In this document: positions 7,764-15,241 of the stretch, piece by piece
Position numbering within the stretch: the stretch's first letter is position 1
Layout: each line of letters begins with the position of its first letter
Assembly: GCF_900100545.1 (NCBI RefSeq)
Contig: NZ_FNDP01000011.1
Location: forward strand, 52,991-116,990
Reading direction: 5' to 3'
DNA length: 64,000 bases
Origin: Pseudobutyrivibrio sp. 49
GTDB lineage: Bacteria; Bacillota; Clostridia; Lachnospirales; Lachnospiraceae
The notes under the pieces: generated by a model
Seen by the model: the letters and a program-made list of their open reading frames with translations, nothing else
Told to the model about the DNA's origin: nothing
Databases searched by the model: none
Made by a program: the position numbers and the translations under genes

Positions 7764-8522
7764 TTAATATCTCTGTATTTCAGATAAATCCAGTATTAAA
7801 TCATCGTAGATTCCAACTGGAACTGGCTCAGAAAAGCCATAGATTTTAACTTCCATATTTTCAGAATCATCAAGGTGCGAGTACACAGTTACTCGCTCTT
7901 GTTTTCTGTCGATAATCCAATATTCCCTAACACCTGCATTCTGATATTTTCCAAGCTTAACTATGTAGTCTTTGGTCTTTGAACTAGGAGAGACAACCTC
8001 AAGAACCCAGTCTGGTGCACCATAAATAACCCTGTCTTTTACTTTATCAGGGTCACAGACTATAACTACATCTGGCTCCACAACAGTTTTGTCATCCTTG
8101 TCTAGCTGGACTCCAACTGGCGCGATTAGAGGCAGGCAATTTCCACCTTTTTCTCTGACATATTTAATGGCTTCAAAATAGACAAGACCTGCTACACGCT
8201 GGTGCCAAATAGTTGGCTCAGCCATATCATAGAAAACACCATCAATAAGCTCAGCCCTTCTATCATCGGGAAGGTTTAGCCAATCTTCTACAGTATTATA
8301 TTTTTTCTTTGCAAAGACACTTAAATCCAATGCACCGGATTCATCATTTATAAAATCCCTAATGGCATTTTCGATGGCCAATAGTTTATCTGCACGAGGT
8401 CGTTTTGTGGCACCGCTGAAAATCTTAGTAATAGTACTATATGAGACGCCTGAAAGCTCGGAAAGCTTTTCATTTGTAATTTGTTTTTCTTCCTTTAATT
8501 TTTTTAATTCTAAAATTTCCAT
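7764..8522 (-). CDS. XRE-type HTH fused to a Uma2-family (DUF820) PD-(D/E)XK domain
   Basis: 252 residues from ATG 8522. Residues 1-55 form a Cro/C1-type helix-turn-helix (LSELSGVSYSTITKIFSG). Residues about 75-240 are a Uma2/DUF820 domain with ELIDG, the acidic EPDVVIV and LEVVSPSSKTKD, where the usual active-site lysine would be expected. An upstream ATG at 8564 is rejected because it lies inside the promoter at 8555-8583. Uma2 domains have a restriction-endonuclease-like fold, and their role is poorly known. The fusion suggests a DNA-binding regulator or a self-regulated selfish unit. It stands alone, opposite to its neighbours. Confidence 0.78.
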   Translation of the reverse strand: MEILELKKLKEEKQITNEKLSELSGVSYSTITKIFSGATKRPRADKLLAIENAIRDFINDESGALDLSVFAKKKYNTVEDWLNLPDDRRAELIDGVFYDMAEPTIWHQRVAGLVYFEAIKYVREKGGNCLPLIAPVGVQLDKDDKTVVEPDVVIVCDPDKVKDRVIYGAPDWVLEVVSPSSKTKDYIVKLGKYQNAGVREYWIIDRKQERVTVYSHLDDSENMEVKIYGFSEPVPVGIYDDLILDLSEIQRY

Positions 8523-8554
8523 ATATTTCCAAACGCCTTTCCATTTCTTTCTTG

Positions 8555-8583
8555 ATTTTACCATCTGAATTTTGCTATGTCAA
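8555..8583 (-). promoter_or_regulatory. Strong sigma-70 promoter of the XRE-Uma2 gene
   Basis: Reading the minus strand, TTGACA (8583-8578), a 17-bp spacer and TAAAAT (8560-8555) nearly match the consensus. Transcription should start near 8548, so translation must begin at the ATG at 8522. Confidence 0.8.
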
Positions 8584-8673
8584 TAAATCGTATAATCATA
8601 TACAATATAAGTCATTAGTGTAAAATCGAAATAGGTAAGATATAAGAGAGTAAATGAAAAATGGAGAAATGCT

Positions 8674-9495
8674 ATGAATAAAGAAGAAAAAAATGGTGTC
8701 ACTTATATGACATTTAATTCACTTAAAAATGCTGGAGTTAAACATGCATTTTCTACTAGGCTAGGAGGTGTAAGCAAGGGCGTTTTTGAATCCCTTAACC
8801 TGCACACTAACAGTGAAGATAATGTTGATAATATACATGAGAATTATAAGATAATGTGCAAAGCAATTGATATGAATTATGATCGCATGTGTTTTTCAAT
8901 GCAGACTCATACAGCAAATGTAATTGTGGTAGATGAAAAGGATGCAGGCAATGGAATTACAAAGCCTCTTCCATATAAGGATGTGGATGGAATTGTCACC
9001 AATGTTAAGGACATGCCATTAGTTACAGCCCATGCGGATTGCGTACCGCTGTTTTTTTATGACCCAGTTAAGCAGGTTGTGGGGCTGTCACATTCTGGCT
9101 GGAAAGGAACCGTTGGAAAAATCGGTAAAGTCACTGTAGAAAAAATGACAGAAGCTTTTGGCTCAAAGCCAGAGGATATCTTGTGCGGAATTGGACCAAG
9201 CATATGCAAAAACTGCTATGAAGTTAGTGCTGATGTGGCAGAGGCAATTGTTGGTGCATTTGGAGAAGCTCACAAGCCACAAATTCTTAGTAAGTCTTTA
9301 TTTAATCCAACAGACAATAATAAATACATGCTTGATTTATGGGTAGCTTGCAAAATCGCACTTTTAGAGGCAGGTGTTATAGAGGAGCACATAGAAGTTA
9401 CCGATTATTGCACCAGATGTCATCCAGATTTATTCTTTTCACACAGAGTGATGGGAGCAAACCGTGGAGGACAAGCAGCTTTTATTTCGTTGTAA
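8674..9495 (+). CDS. pgeF: Peptidoglycan editing factor / YfiH-type multicopper oxidoreductase-like protein
   Basis: 273 residues of the PgeF/YfiH (laccase domain) family. Diagnostic segments are FSTRLGGVS, QTHTANV, DGIVTN, ADCVPLFFYD, GLSHSGWKGT, GIGPSICKNCYEV and YCTRCHPDLFFSHR, which include the conserved His and Cys metal-site residues. Family members remove wrongly incorporated residues from cell-wall precursors; purine nucleoside phosphorylase or adenosine deaminase activity has also been reported. The length is normal and TGGAG precedes the ATG. The following HAD gene starts 30 nt after the stop. Confidence 0.88.
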   Translation: MNKEEKNGVTYMTFNSLKNAGVKHAFSTRLGGVSKGVFESLNLHTNSEDNVDNIHENYKIMCKAIDMNYDRMCFSMQTHTANVIVVDEKDAGNGITKPLPYKDVDGIVTNVKDMPLVTAHADCVPLFFYDPVKQVVGLSHSGWKGTVGKIGKVTVEKMTEAFGSKPEDILCGIGPSICKNCYEVSADVAEAIVGAFGEAHKPQILSKSLFNPTDNNKYMLDLWVACKIALLEAGVIEEHIEVTDYCTRCHPDLFFSHRVMGANRGGQAAFISL

Positions 9496-9525
9496 CTTTA
9501 ATAATTTTTTTGGAGAATATTAATT

Positions 9526-10353
9526 ATGAAAAAAGTTATTTTTATAGATGTTGATGGTACTTTGGTAGACTATGAAAATAATCTGCCAGAGAGTGCTGTT
9601 TCTGCCATAAGGAAAGCTAGAGAGAATGGGCACAAGGTATATATCTGCACAGGAAGAAGTGAGGCAGAGGTATATCAGAATATTTGGGATATTGGATTAG
9701 ATGGAATGATTGGCGGAAATGGTTCCTATGTCAAAGATGGAAGCACAGTAGTTATGCATCAGCTGATAACAGCAGAACAGTGTAAACATATTGTTGACTG
9801 GTGTAATTCAAGAAATTTGGATTTTTATCTTGAAAGTAATAACGGACTTTTTGGCAGTGAGCATTTTGAAGAGAATTCCTTGCCAGTTTTACAGGAGTAT
9901 TCATCACGTAAAGGAAGAGGTACAAACATAACTGTCCGTCAGATTTTTCCAGATATGATTTTTGATGGCGAGTTGTATCGCGGGGATGTAAATAAAGTAT
10001 CTTTTGTTCTAAATAGTTATCAGGATCATTTAGATTCAATTGAAGAATTCCCTGATTTGACTGCAGGCACCTGGGGCGGTGCAGGTGAGAAAGCACTCTT
10101 TGGAGATTTAGGTGTAAAAGGAATATCTAAAAAGCACGCGGTAGATGTTTTGTTGGAGCATCTTGGTGTATCAAAAGAAGATACCATAGCCTTTGGCGAT
10201 GCTAAGGTTGACATTCCAATGTTTGAGGCTTGCGGTTATTCTGTAGCCATGGGCTCAGGCGGAGAGGAATGTAAAGATGCCGCAGATTATATTACAGATG
10301 ACGTGGATAAGGATGGATTGTATAAAGCCTTTGAATATTTGGGACTGATATAA
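9526..10353 (+). CDS. HAD-IIB (Cof-type) phosphatase
   Basis: 275 residues. Motif I is IDVDGTLVD (residues 7-15), motif II is CTGRSE and the last motif is FGDAKVDIPMFE, with VAMGSG after it as in Cof/YidA proteins. A C2B cap lies between. It is similar in type to the HAD at 6035 but clearly not a recent copy. The radical SAM gene starts 15 nt after its stop, so pgeF, this gene and the radical SAM gene probably form one transcript. The substrate is unknown. Confidence 0.85.
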   Translation: MKKVIFIDVDGTLVDYENNLPESAVSAIRKARENGHKVYICTGRSEAEVYQNIWDIGLDGMIGGNGSYVKDGSTVVMHQLITAEQCKHIVDWCNSRNLDFYLESNNGLFGSEHFEENSLPVLQEYSSRKGRGTNITVRQIFPDMIFDGELYRGDVNKVSFVLNSYQDHLDSIEEFPDLTAGTWGGAGEKALFGDLGVKGISKKHAVDVLLEHLGVSKEDTIAFGDAKVDIPMFEACGYSVAMGSGGEECKDAADYITDDVDKDGLYKAFEYLGLI

Positions 10354-10368
10354 ATCGGGGAGGTAACT

Positions 10369-11247
10369 ATGCACTTTGTGGATGCAAAAGGAATATTAAC
10401 AAATAGTGGTGGACACTGCGGTATGAATATTTACCGTGGCTGTTCTCATGGTTGTATATATTGTGATAGTAGAAGCAAGTGCTATCAGTTTACTCATCCT
10501 TTTGAGGATATTGAGGTGAAGCAGAATGCACCTGAGCTTTTGGAGAAGGCACTAAAATCTAAAAGGCAAAAGTGCATGATAGGTACAGGCTCCATGTCAG
10601 ATCCATATATGCACTGCGAGAAAGAACTGGAGCTGACAAAACGATGCCTGGATGTGATTCGTAAATACGAATTCGGAGTCACCATAATTACTAAGTCAGA
10701 TTTAATTCTAAGAGATATAGATTTATTGGATGAAATAAATCAAACGGCGAAGTGTGTAGTTCAGATGACACTCACTACCTATGATGATGACCTATGCAAA
10801 ATTCTTGAACCAAATGTTTGCAACACAAAACGCAGAATAGAAGTTCTGGAGGAAATGCAGAAGCGTGGAATTCCTACAGTTGTATGGCTTACTCCTATAT
10901 TGCCATTTATAAATGATACTGAAGAAAACATCTCAGCTATCTTACAAGAATGTGCTCGAGTTGGAGTAAAGGGAATTATAGATTTTGGAATGGGACTTAC
11001 TCTTAGAGAAGGTGACAGGGAATATTATTATGATGCTCTCGATAAGTATTTTCCAGGCTTAAAAGAGAGATACATTAAAACTTATGGAAATGCATACGAA
11101 TTGCCAAGCGCTAATGCAAAGGTGCTGAGCAAGTACTTTAAAACTTTTTGCAAAGAACATGGAATAATGTCAAAATCAGATGAGTGCTTTGAATACTTGG
11201 GAGAATTCCCTGAAAAATATTCCCAGTTAAGTATATTTGATTTTTAA
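10369..11247 (+). CDS. Radical SAM protein, SPL/Rv2578c-like
   Basis: 292 residues. The [4Fe-4S] cysteines are C25, C29 and C32 in RGCSHGCIYC, the radical SAM CxxxCxxC signature. GTGSMSDPYMHCEKEL, IITKSDLILRD and VVWLTPILPFINDTEEN match the group of DNA-repair-lyase-like radical SAM proteins related to spore photoproduct lyase. Those proteins are widely annotated but mostly untested. GGGGAGGT precedes the ATG. There is no SPASM or other extra domain. A role in DNA repair is an inference from family name only. Confidence 0.8.
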   Translation: MHFVDAKGILTNSGGHCGMNIYRGCSHGCIYCDSRSKCYQFTHPFEDIEVKQNAPELLEKALKSKRQKCMIGTGSMSDPYMHCEKELELTKRCLDVIRKYEFGVTIITKSDLILRDIDLLDEINQTAKCVVQMTLTTYDDDLCKILEPNVCNTKRRIEVLEEMQKRGIPTVVWLTPILPFINDTEENISAILQECARVGVKGIIDFGMGLTLREGDREYYYDALDKYFPGLKERYIKTYGNAYELPSANAKVLSKYFKTFCKEHGIMSKSDECFEYLGEFPEKYSQLSIFDF

Positions 11248-11313
11248 TTGTCACATATACTGCGCCGAATCAATTAACTAGATTACAATTACTAAATACA
11301 TAAGGAGCATAAT

Positions 11314-12084
11314 ATGAACACAGAAAGAATAAATGAATTAAGAAAAGAATGGGAAGCTGAGGAGAAGATAGCTCATATCCATGGATGGGATTTTTCACAT
11401 ATCCACGGTCGCTATGAAGAGGAGGAAGACCTCCCTTGGGATTATGAAAGAATAATCGCTGAGTACCGCACTGATGACAAAAAGATGCTTGATTTTGACA
11501 CAGGCGGCGGTGAGTTTTTATTATCTCTTAAGCACCCATATGAAAATACAGCAGCTACAGAAGGTTTCCCACCAAATGTGGAATTGTGCAGGGAAACACT
11601 TTTACCACTTGGCATTGATTTCAGGGCGTGCGATGATGCTGCAAACATTCCATTTGAGGATGATTCTTTTGATTTAGTCATTAACCGACATGGTGATTTT
11701 GATCCAGAGGAGACACACAGAATCCTAAAGCAAGGTGGTTTGTTTATCACTGAGCAGGTTGGTGCAGATAATGACAGAGACTTGGCAGAGATGGTATTAC
11801 CGGAAGTAGAAGCACCATTTCCTGAACTTAAATTATCTATCCAGAAGGAGAAATTTGAGAAGGCAGGATTTGAGATTGTCAGAGCCGAGGAAGCATATCG
11901 ACCAATTCGTTTTTACGATATAGGTGCTTTTGTTTGGTTTGCACACATCATTGAATGGGAGTTCCCAGGCTTCTCTGTAGACAAATGTTTTGACAAGCTT
12001 TTAGAGATGCAGGAAATAATAGATAAAAATGGAGTTTTAGAAGGAACAATCCATAGATATCTTATTGTTGCTAAGAAGAAGTAA
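11314..12084 (+). CDS. Class I SAM-dependent methyltransferase
   Basis: 256 residues. The SAM motif is LDFDTGGGEFLL (about 55-66), with DTGGG replacing the usual DxGxG. IPFEDDSFDLVINRHGDF is motif IV and LKQGGLFITEQVG the following strand. AAGGAG lies upstream of the ATG at 11314. It has its own spacing from the radical SAM gene (66 nt). The target is unknown. A GC-rich hairpin follows the stop but lacks a T-run. Confidence 0.78.
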   Translation: MNTERINELRKEWEAEEKIAHIHGWDFSHIHGRYEEEEDLPWDYERIIAEYRTDDKKMLDFDTGGGEFLLSLKHPYENTAATEGFPPNVELCRETLLPLGIDFRACDDAANIPFEDDSFDLVINRHGDFDPEETHRILKQGGLFITEQVGADNDRDLAEMVLPEVEAPFPELKLSIQKEKFEKAGFEIVRAEEAYRPIRFYDIGAFVWFAHIIEWEFPGFSVDKCFDKLLEMQEIIDKNGVLEGTIHRYLIVAKKK

Positions 12085-12108
12085 TAATATATAATAGATA
12101 TAAAAATA

Positions 12109-12135
12109 CTAGGCAGGGCAATTAGCTCTGCCTAG
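12109..12135 (+). promoter_or_regulatory. 11-bp hairpin in the leader of the flavodoxin-like gene
   Basis: CTAGGCAGGGC (12109-12119) pairs with GCTCTGCCTAG (12125-12135) with one G-U pair. No T-run follows; the next bases lead into the ribosome site of the gene at 12160. It could be a processing or stability hairpin, or a factor-dependent terminator. Confidence 0.45.
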
Positions 12136-12159
12136 ACGTATATTAAGGGGGAATAATAT

Positions 12160-13314
12160 ATGAAGCTAGTAATCCATGATATGTCGGAAGAAGAATGGGA
12201 GAAGATATCAGACGACTATTTTCATTGGAAGGTATTATCACAAAGGAGAACTATACAGCCATGTGTAGGCTGTTTTGGTTGTTGGGTTAAGACTCCCGGG
12301 CAGTGTGTTCTTAATGATGATTATGCGAATATGGGCTCGCTTATTCATGAGGCAGAGGAGATTGTAGTTATCTCCAAATACACCTATGGCGGCTTTAGTA
12401 GCTATGTGAAAAATGTGTTTGATAGATGTATAGGCTGGCTGTTGCCATATTTTGAAGTGGTAAATGGCGAGACCCATCATAAGAAGCGCTACCCTGAGAA
12501 GAAGCCTATGACCTTCATTTTCAGAGGTAATGGTCTTACAGAAGAGGATAAGGAAAAAGCTAGAAGATATGTAGAGGCGGTTTGCCTTAATTTCCGTGGA
12601 ATCATCAAAGATATTCGTTTTGAAGAATGTGAAGACGAAATAATCACAAAACAAAGCGAAAGCAATCCAGTCGCTCAAAGCCACAAGGTAATCTTACTTA
12701 ATGGTAGTGTGAGAGGTAATGAAGCCAACTCTAAGAAATTTTTAGACAGAGTAGCCAAGGAGATAGAAGGGGCTGTGGAGTCTATAAACTTAGCTTCATA
12801 CAACAACAATTATGATAAGCTTCTGGAAAAGCTGTCTACTGCAGATAGATTAGTCCTTGGTCTCCCAATGTATGTTGACGGAATCCCATCAGCCCTTCTT
12901 AGGGTGATGGAAAGGATAGAGAAGACTGATATAGGCTCGGGCAAAAAGATTTATGCTGTTGTAAACATGGGATTTTATGAAAGTTCGCAGATTAAAAATG
13001 TTCTTAGTTCAGTTAAAGACTGGAGCGATAAATGTGGCTTTGAATATTGTGGCGGTTTGGCAATCGGTGCAGGGGGAATGATGGGCACGATGTCAACAGT
13101 ACCAAGTTACGTAAAATGTCCTGCGCAAAATGTTGTTAACGGTTTGGAAGCCATTGGAATGTTAGTTAACACCTCACAGAAAACAGATGATATTTATGCT
13201 GATGCTTTTAAGTACCCAAGATTTCTATATATTAAGGCTGCTAATGCAGGTTGGCATAAATATGCTGAACAGTACGGACTTAAAAAGAAGGATTTAAAGA
13301 AGCGCCTAGGGTAG
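12160..13314 (+). CDS. Tandem flavodoxin-fold NAD(P)H-dependent FMN oxidoreductase
   Basis: 384 residues made of two flavodoxin-like units. Unit 1 (about 1-165) carries CVGCFGCW plus a fourth Cys (C35, C38, C41, C49), as in iron-sulfur flavoproteins, and ISKYTYGGFSSYVKNVFDR. Unit 2 (about 170-384) begins with the P-loop-like LLNGSVRGNEANS and has LGLPMYVDGIPSALLRVMER. Family members transfer electrons from NAD(P)H or ferredoxin through FMN. Unit 1 lacks an obvious phosphate-binding loop at its start, so it may have lost FMN binding on that side. The AGGGGG ribosome site is strong. The two-domain length is unusual for this group. Confidence 0.75.
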   Translation: MKLVIHDMSEEEWEKISDDYFHWKVLSQRRTIQPCVGCFGCWVKTPGQCVLNDDYANMGSLIHEAEEIVVISKYTYGGFSSYVKNVFDRCIGWLLPYFEVVNGETHHKKRYPEKKPMTFIFRGNGLTEEDKEKARRYVEAVCLNFRGIIKDIRFEECEDEIITKQSESNPVAQSHKVILLNGSVRGNEANSKKFLDRVAKEIEGAVESINLASYNNNYDKLLEKLSTADRLVLGLPMYVDGIPSALLRVMERIEKTDIGSGKKIYAVVNMGFYESSQIKNVLSSVKDWSDKCGFEYCGGLAIGAGGMMGTMSTVPSYVKCPAQNVVNGLEAIGMLVNTSQKTDDIYADAFKYPRFLYIKAANAGWHKYAEQYGLKKKDLKKRLG

Positions 13315-13322
13315 ATAAGCGC

Positions 13323-13680
13323 AAAAAACGGGCGACACCAACTCGAAATCTCTTGATTCCTAGCTGATGCCGCCCCTGAAATTCGATCCCAATGGACTGT
13401 ACCTCTCATTCAGCTTTATTTTTCATTGTTGCTGTCCATTTGAAAACTTTTAATCATTGATGGACCTCATAATGAAATTGTCGCGTGTGTTAAATCTTAA
13501 ATCTCTGGTGGACTTTACCCCCATTCTCTAGATTTTAACAAATAACTTTGGTTTTAAAATTAATCCTCTGGTGGACCATACCTCCAATCACTAGATTTTA
13601 ATAAAACCATTTCAATAACTACTTAATGTTTTGGTGGACCGTACCTCCCTTTCTCTTTTTTTTCTATAACATCTTTTGTA
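13323..13680 (-). ncRNA. Candidate structured RNA with five related hairpin modules
   Basis: No credible protein gene lies between 13315 and 13907. Read on the minus strand, there is a promoter (13714-13687), then five modules with the core GAGGUAYRGUCCA, then a terminator. TGGAC on the plus strand starts at 13393, 13461, 13509, 13572 and 13635; the last three are exactly 63 bp apart. Modules fold as UGG-A-GG/CC-A-CCA stems. Module 2 adds AAUC/GAUU and module 3 AAAUCU/AGAUUU at the same place, with different bases but kept pairing. The 3' end is a 14-bp stem (13375-13362 with 13343-13330) whose G-U pairs work only on the minus strand, then T6. I do not recognise the family. Confidence 0.65.
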
Positions 13681-13686
13681 CTTATT

Positions 13687-13714
13687 ATTATAACGCGCAC
13701 TCTTTAAATTGCAA
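13687..13714 (-). promoter_or_regulatory. Sigma-70 promoter of the candidate structured RNA
   Basis: On the minus strand TTGCAA (13714-13709), a 16-bp spacer and a perfect TATAAT (13692-13687). The start would be near 13680. Confidence 0.65.
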
Positions 13715-13826
13715 GATAAAAATAGTGTATACAAGAGAATTGTCAGATAGCTCAATGTTCGAGAGAATGTTTTGTGAAAATTAACGATTGCATTTTCTGA
13801 AATGCCCATATATCAAGTAATGTAGT

Positions 13827-13855
13827 TGTGTGACACTATTATGACACTTTGTGTC
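13827..13855. promoter_or_regulatory. Direct and inverted GACAC motifs upstream of the secreted phosphatase
   Basis: TGTGTGACAC is followed by a second GACAC (13843-13847), TTT and GTGTC (13851-13855), a perfect 5-bp inverted repeat. It lies about 50 nt upstream of the gene start, where an operator is plausible. No binding protein is identified. Confidence 0.35.
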
Positions 13856-13907
13856 GTATAGTTTTCCGTAGGAACTAAAAACTACAATGGAAAATATGGG
13901 GGTAACT

Positions 13908-14975
13908 ATGAGAGCTATTGAAAAAGGTTTTAAAGGTTTAAAAATTGCAATTCTTTGCACAGTGATTGCTATATCTACATTATTATCAGTAGTGCCAGTT
14001 AGTGCAGCGGAGGCAAATCCACTTTCACTTTGGACAGAGGGGGCTACCTCAAAGGCAGCACTTGTGAATTACATGAATGATATCACTAACGAAGCAAGTC
14101 CTAATTATATTCCAGTTCAGGACAGAGTAGCTGTTTTTGATTTGGATGGTACACTTTTCTGTGAGACAGATCCAGTATACTTCGACCACATGTTATTGCA
14201 ACATCGTGTCCTTGAGGACCCAACCTATAAGAATAAGGCTACAGATTTTGAAAAGGAAGTAGCCAACAAGGTAATCGAGTTTGCCGAAACAGGAACATAT
14301 CCAAAGGGTATGGATAACGACCATGGCAAAGCTGTGGCATCAGCCTTTTCAGGAATGACTGTAGATGAGTTTACTTCATATGTAATTAAATATAGAGAGA
14401 CTCCAGCTAATGGCTACAATGGTATGACAAAGGGTGATGCCTTCTATAAGCCAATGGTAGAGGTTATTCAGTATCTTCAGGCAAATGGATTTACTACCTA
14501 TATTGTTAGCGGCACAGACAGACTTATTGTTCGTGGCTTAGTTGCAGGTAAACTACCAATTCTTCCAAGAAACATTATTGGCTCAGATGAGACAATAGTT
14601 TCGAATAATCAGGCAGATGCAGATGGTCTCGAGTATGTATTTACAGAAAAGGATAAGCTTGTACTTGGTGGCAATTTTGTAATCAAGAATCTTAAGATGA
14701 ATAAGGTGGCAGTCATTGCACAGGAAATCGGACAGCAGCCAGTGCTTTCCTTTGGAAATAGTACAGGGGATGCCAGCATGGCAGAGTATGTAACTAGCAA
14801 CAATAAGTACAAGAGCCTAGCATTTATGCTTTGCTGTGATGATACTGTACGTGAAAATGGAAAGCTTTCTTCTGCTGAGAAGATGTATAAGCTTTGCGAA
14901 GAATTCGACTGGATTCCAATTTCCATGAAGAATGATTGGACTACAATTTATGGAGATGGAGTGACCAGAAAATAA
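13908..14975 (+). CDS. Secreted HAD-family acid phosphatase
   Basis: 355 residues. The ATG at 13908 follows GGGGGTAACT closely and opens a signal peptide (RAIEKGFKGLKIA, a hydrophobic core, VSAAEA near 31-36). An ATG 21 bases earlier is possible. HAD motif I is VFDLDGTLF (both Asp present), motif II is IVSGTDR and motif III/IV is SFGNSTGD. Motif spacing resembles phosphoserine-phosphatase-type HADs. Being exported, it probably dephosphorylates external compounds to release phosphate. No cell-wall anchor is visible. The upstream GACAC repeats may control it. Confidence 0.78.
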   Translation: MRAIEKGFKGLKIAILCTVIAISTLLSVVPVSAAEANPLSLWTEGATSKAALVNYMNDITNEASPNYIPVQDRVAVFDLDGTLFCETDPVYFDHMLLQHRVLEDPTYKNKATDFEKEVANKVIEFAETGTYPKGMDNDHGKAVASAFSGMTVDEFTSYVIKYRETPANGYNGMTKGDAFYKPMVEVIQYLQANGFTTYIVSGTDRLIVRGLVAGKLPILPRNIIGSDETIVSNNQADADGLEYVFTEKDKLVLGGNFVIKNLKMNKVAVIAQEIGQQPVLSFGNSTGDASMAEYVTSNNKYKSLAFMLCCDDTVRENGKLSSAEKMYKLCEEFDWIPISMKNDWTTIYGDGVTRK

Positions 14976-14999
14976 TCTTAATAAATGGCTTGAACTCAC

Positions 15000-15028
15000 T
15001 TGACATAAGGGTGTCAATTCCTTAGAAT
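15000..15028 (+). promoter_or_regulatory. Promoter of tRNA-Leu
   Basis: TTGACA (15000-15005), a 17-bp spacer and TAGAAT (15023-15028), twelve bases before the tRNA 5' end. Confidence 0.85.
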
Positions 15029-15039
15029 ACTAAATGTTC

Positions 15040-15123
15040 GCAGGAATGGCGGAATTGGCAGACGCGCAGGCTTCAGGTGCCTGTGGTAGCAATATCGTGT
15101 GGGTTCAAGTCCCATTTCCTGCA
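15040..15123 (+). tRNA. tRNA-Leu (anticodon CAG)
   Basis: The acceptor stem GCAGGAA (15040-15046) pairs with TTCCTGC (15116-15122). The anticodon stem CAGGC/GCCTG encloses the loop TTCAGGT, giving anticodon CAG. A long class II variable arm (TGGTAGCAATATCG) and the T arm GGGTTCAAGTCCC follow, as expected for tRNA-Leu. CCA is not encoded; the bases after the discriminator A are CAC. Confidence 0.95.
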
Positions 15124-15128
15124 CACAT

Positions 15129-15161
15129 AACCTAGACACAAAAAAGTGCCTAGGTTTTTTT
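15129..15161 (+). terminator. Terminator of tRNA-Leu
   Basis: AACCTAGACAC (15129-15139) pairs with GTGCCTAGGTT (15146-15156), followed by T. A second A/T-flanked perfect palindrome, seven A, GGATATCC, seven T (15167-15188), follows at once and may act as a bidirectional back-up. Confidence 0.88.
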
Positions 15162-15241
15162 ATGCAAAAAAAAGGATATCCTTTTTTTCTGTGTAATTTG
15201 TTTTATAGAAGTGTCGTGTAATGCATATTTGGGAGGCTAAA

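Noticed and set aside
8523..8564. Longer start of the XRE-Uma2 protein
   Set aside because: The extra codons overlap the promoter -10 and would not be transcribed.
13194..13409. Minus-strand 71-residue ORF
   Set aside because: It overlaps the end of the flavodoxin-like gene and the terminator of the candidate RNA, has no ribosome site and no family resemblance.
13481..13680. SD-like GGAGGT repeats as ribosome sites of tandem small ORFs
   Set aside because: No start codon follows at the right distance in any copy; the copies fold as hairpins instead.
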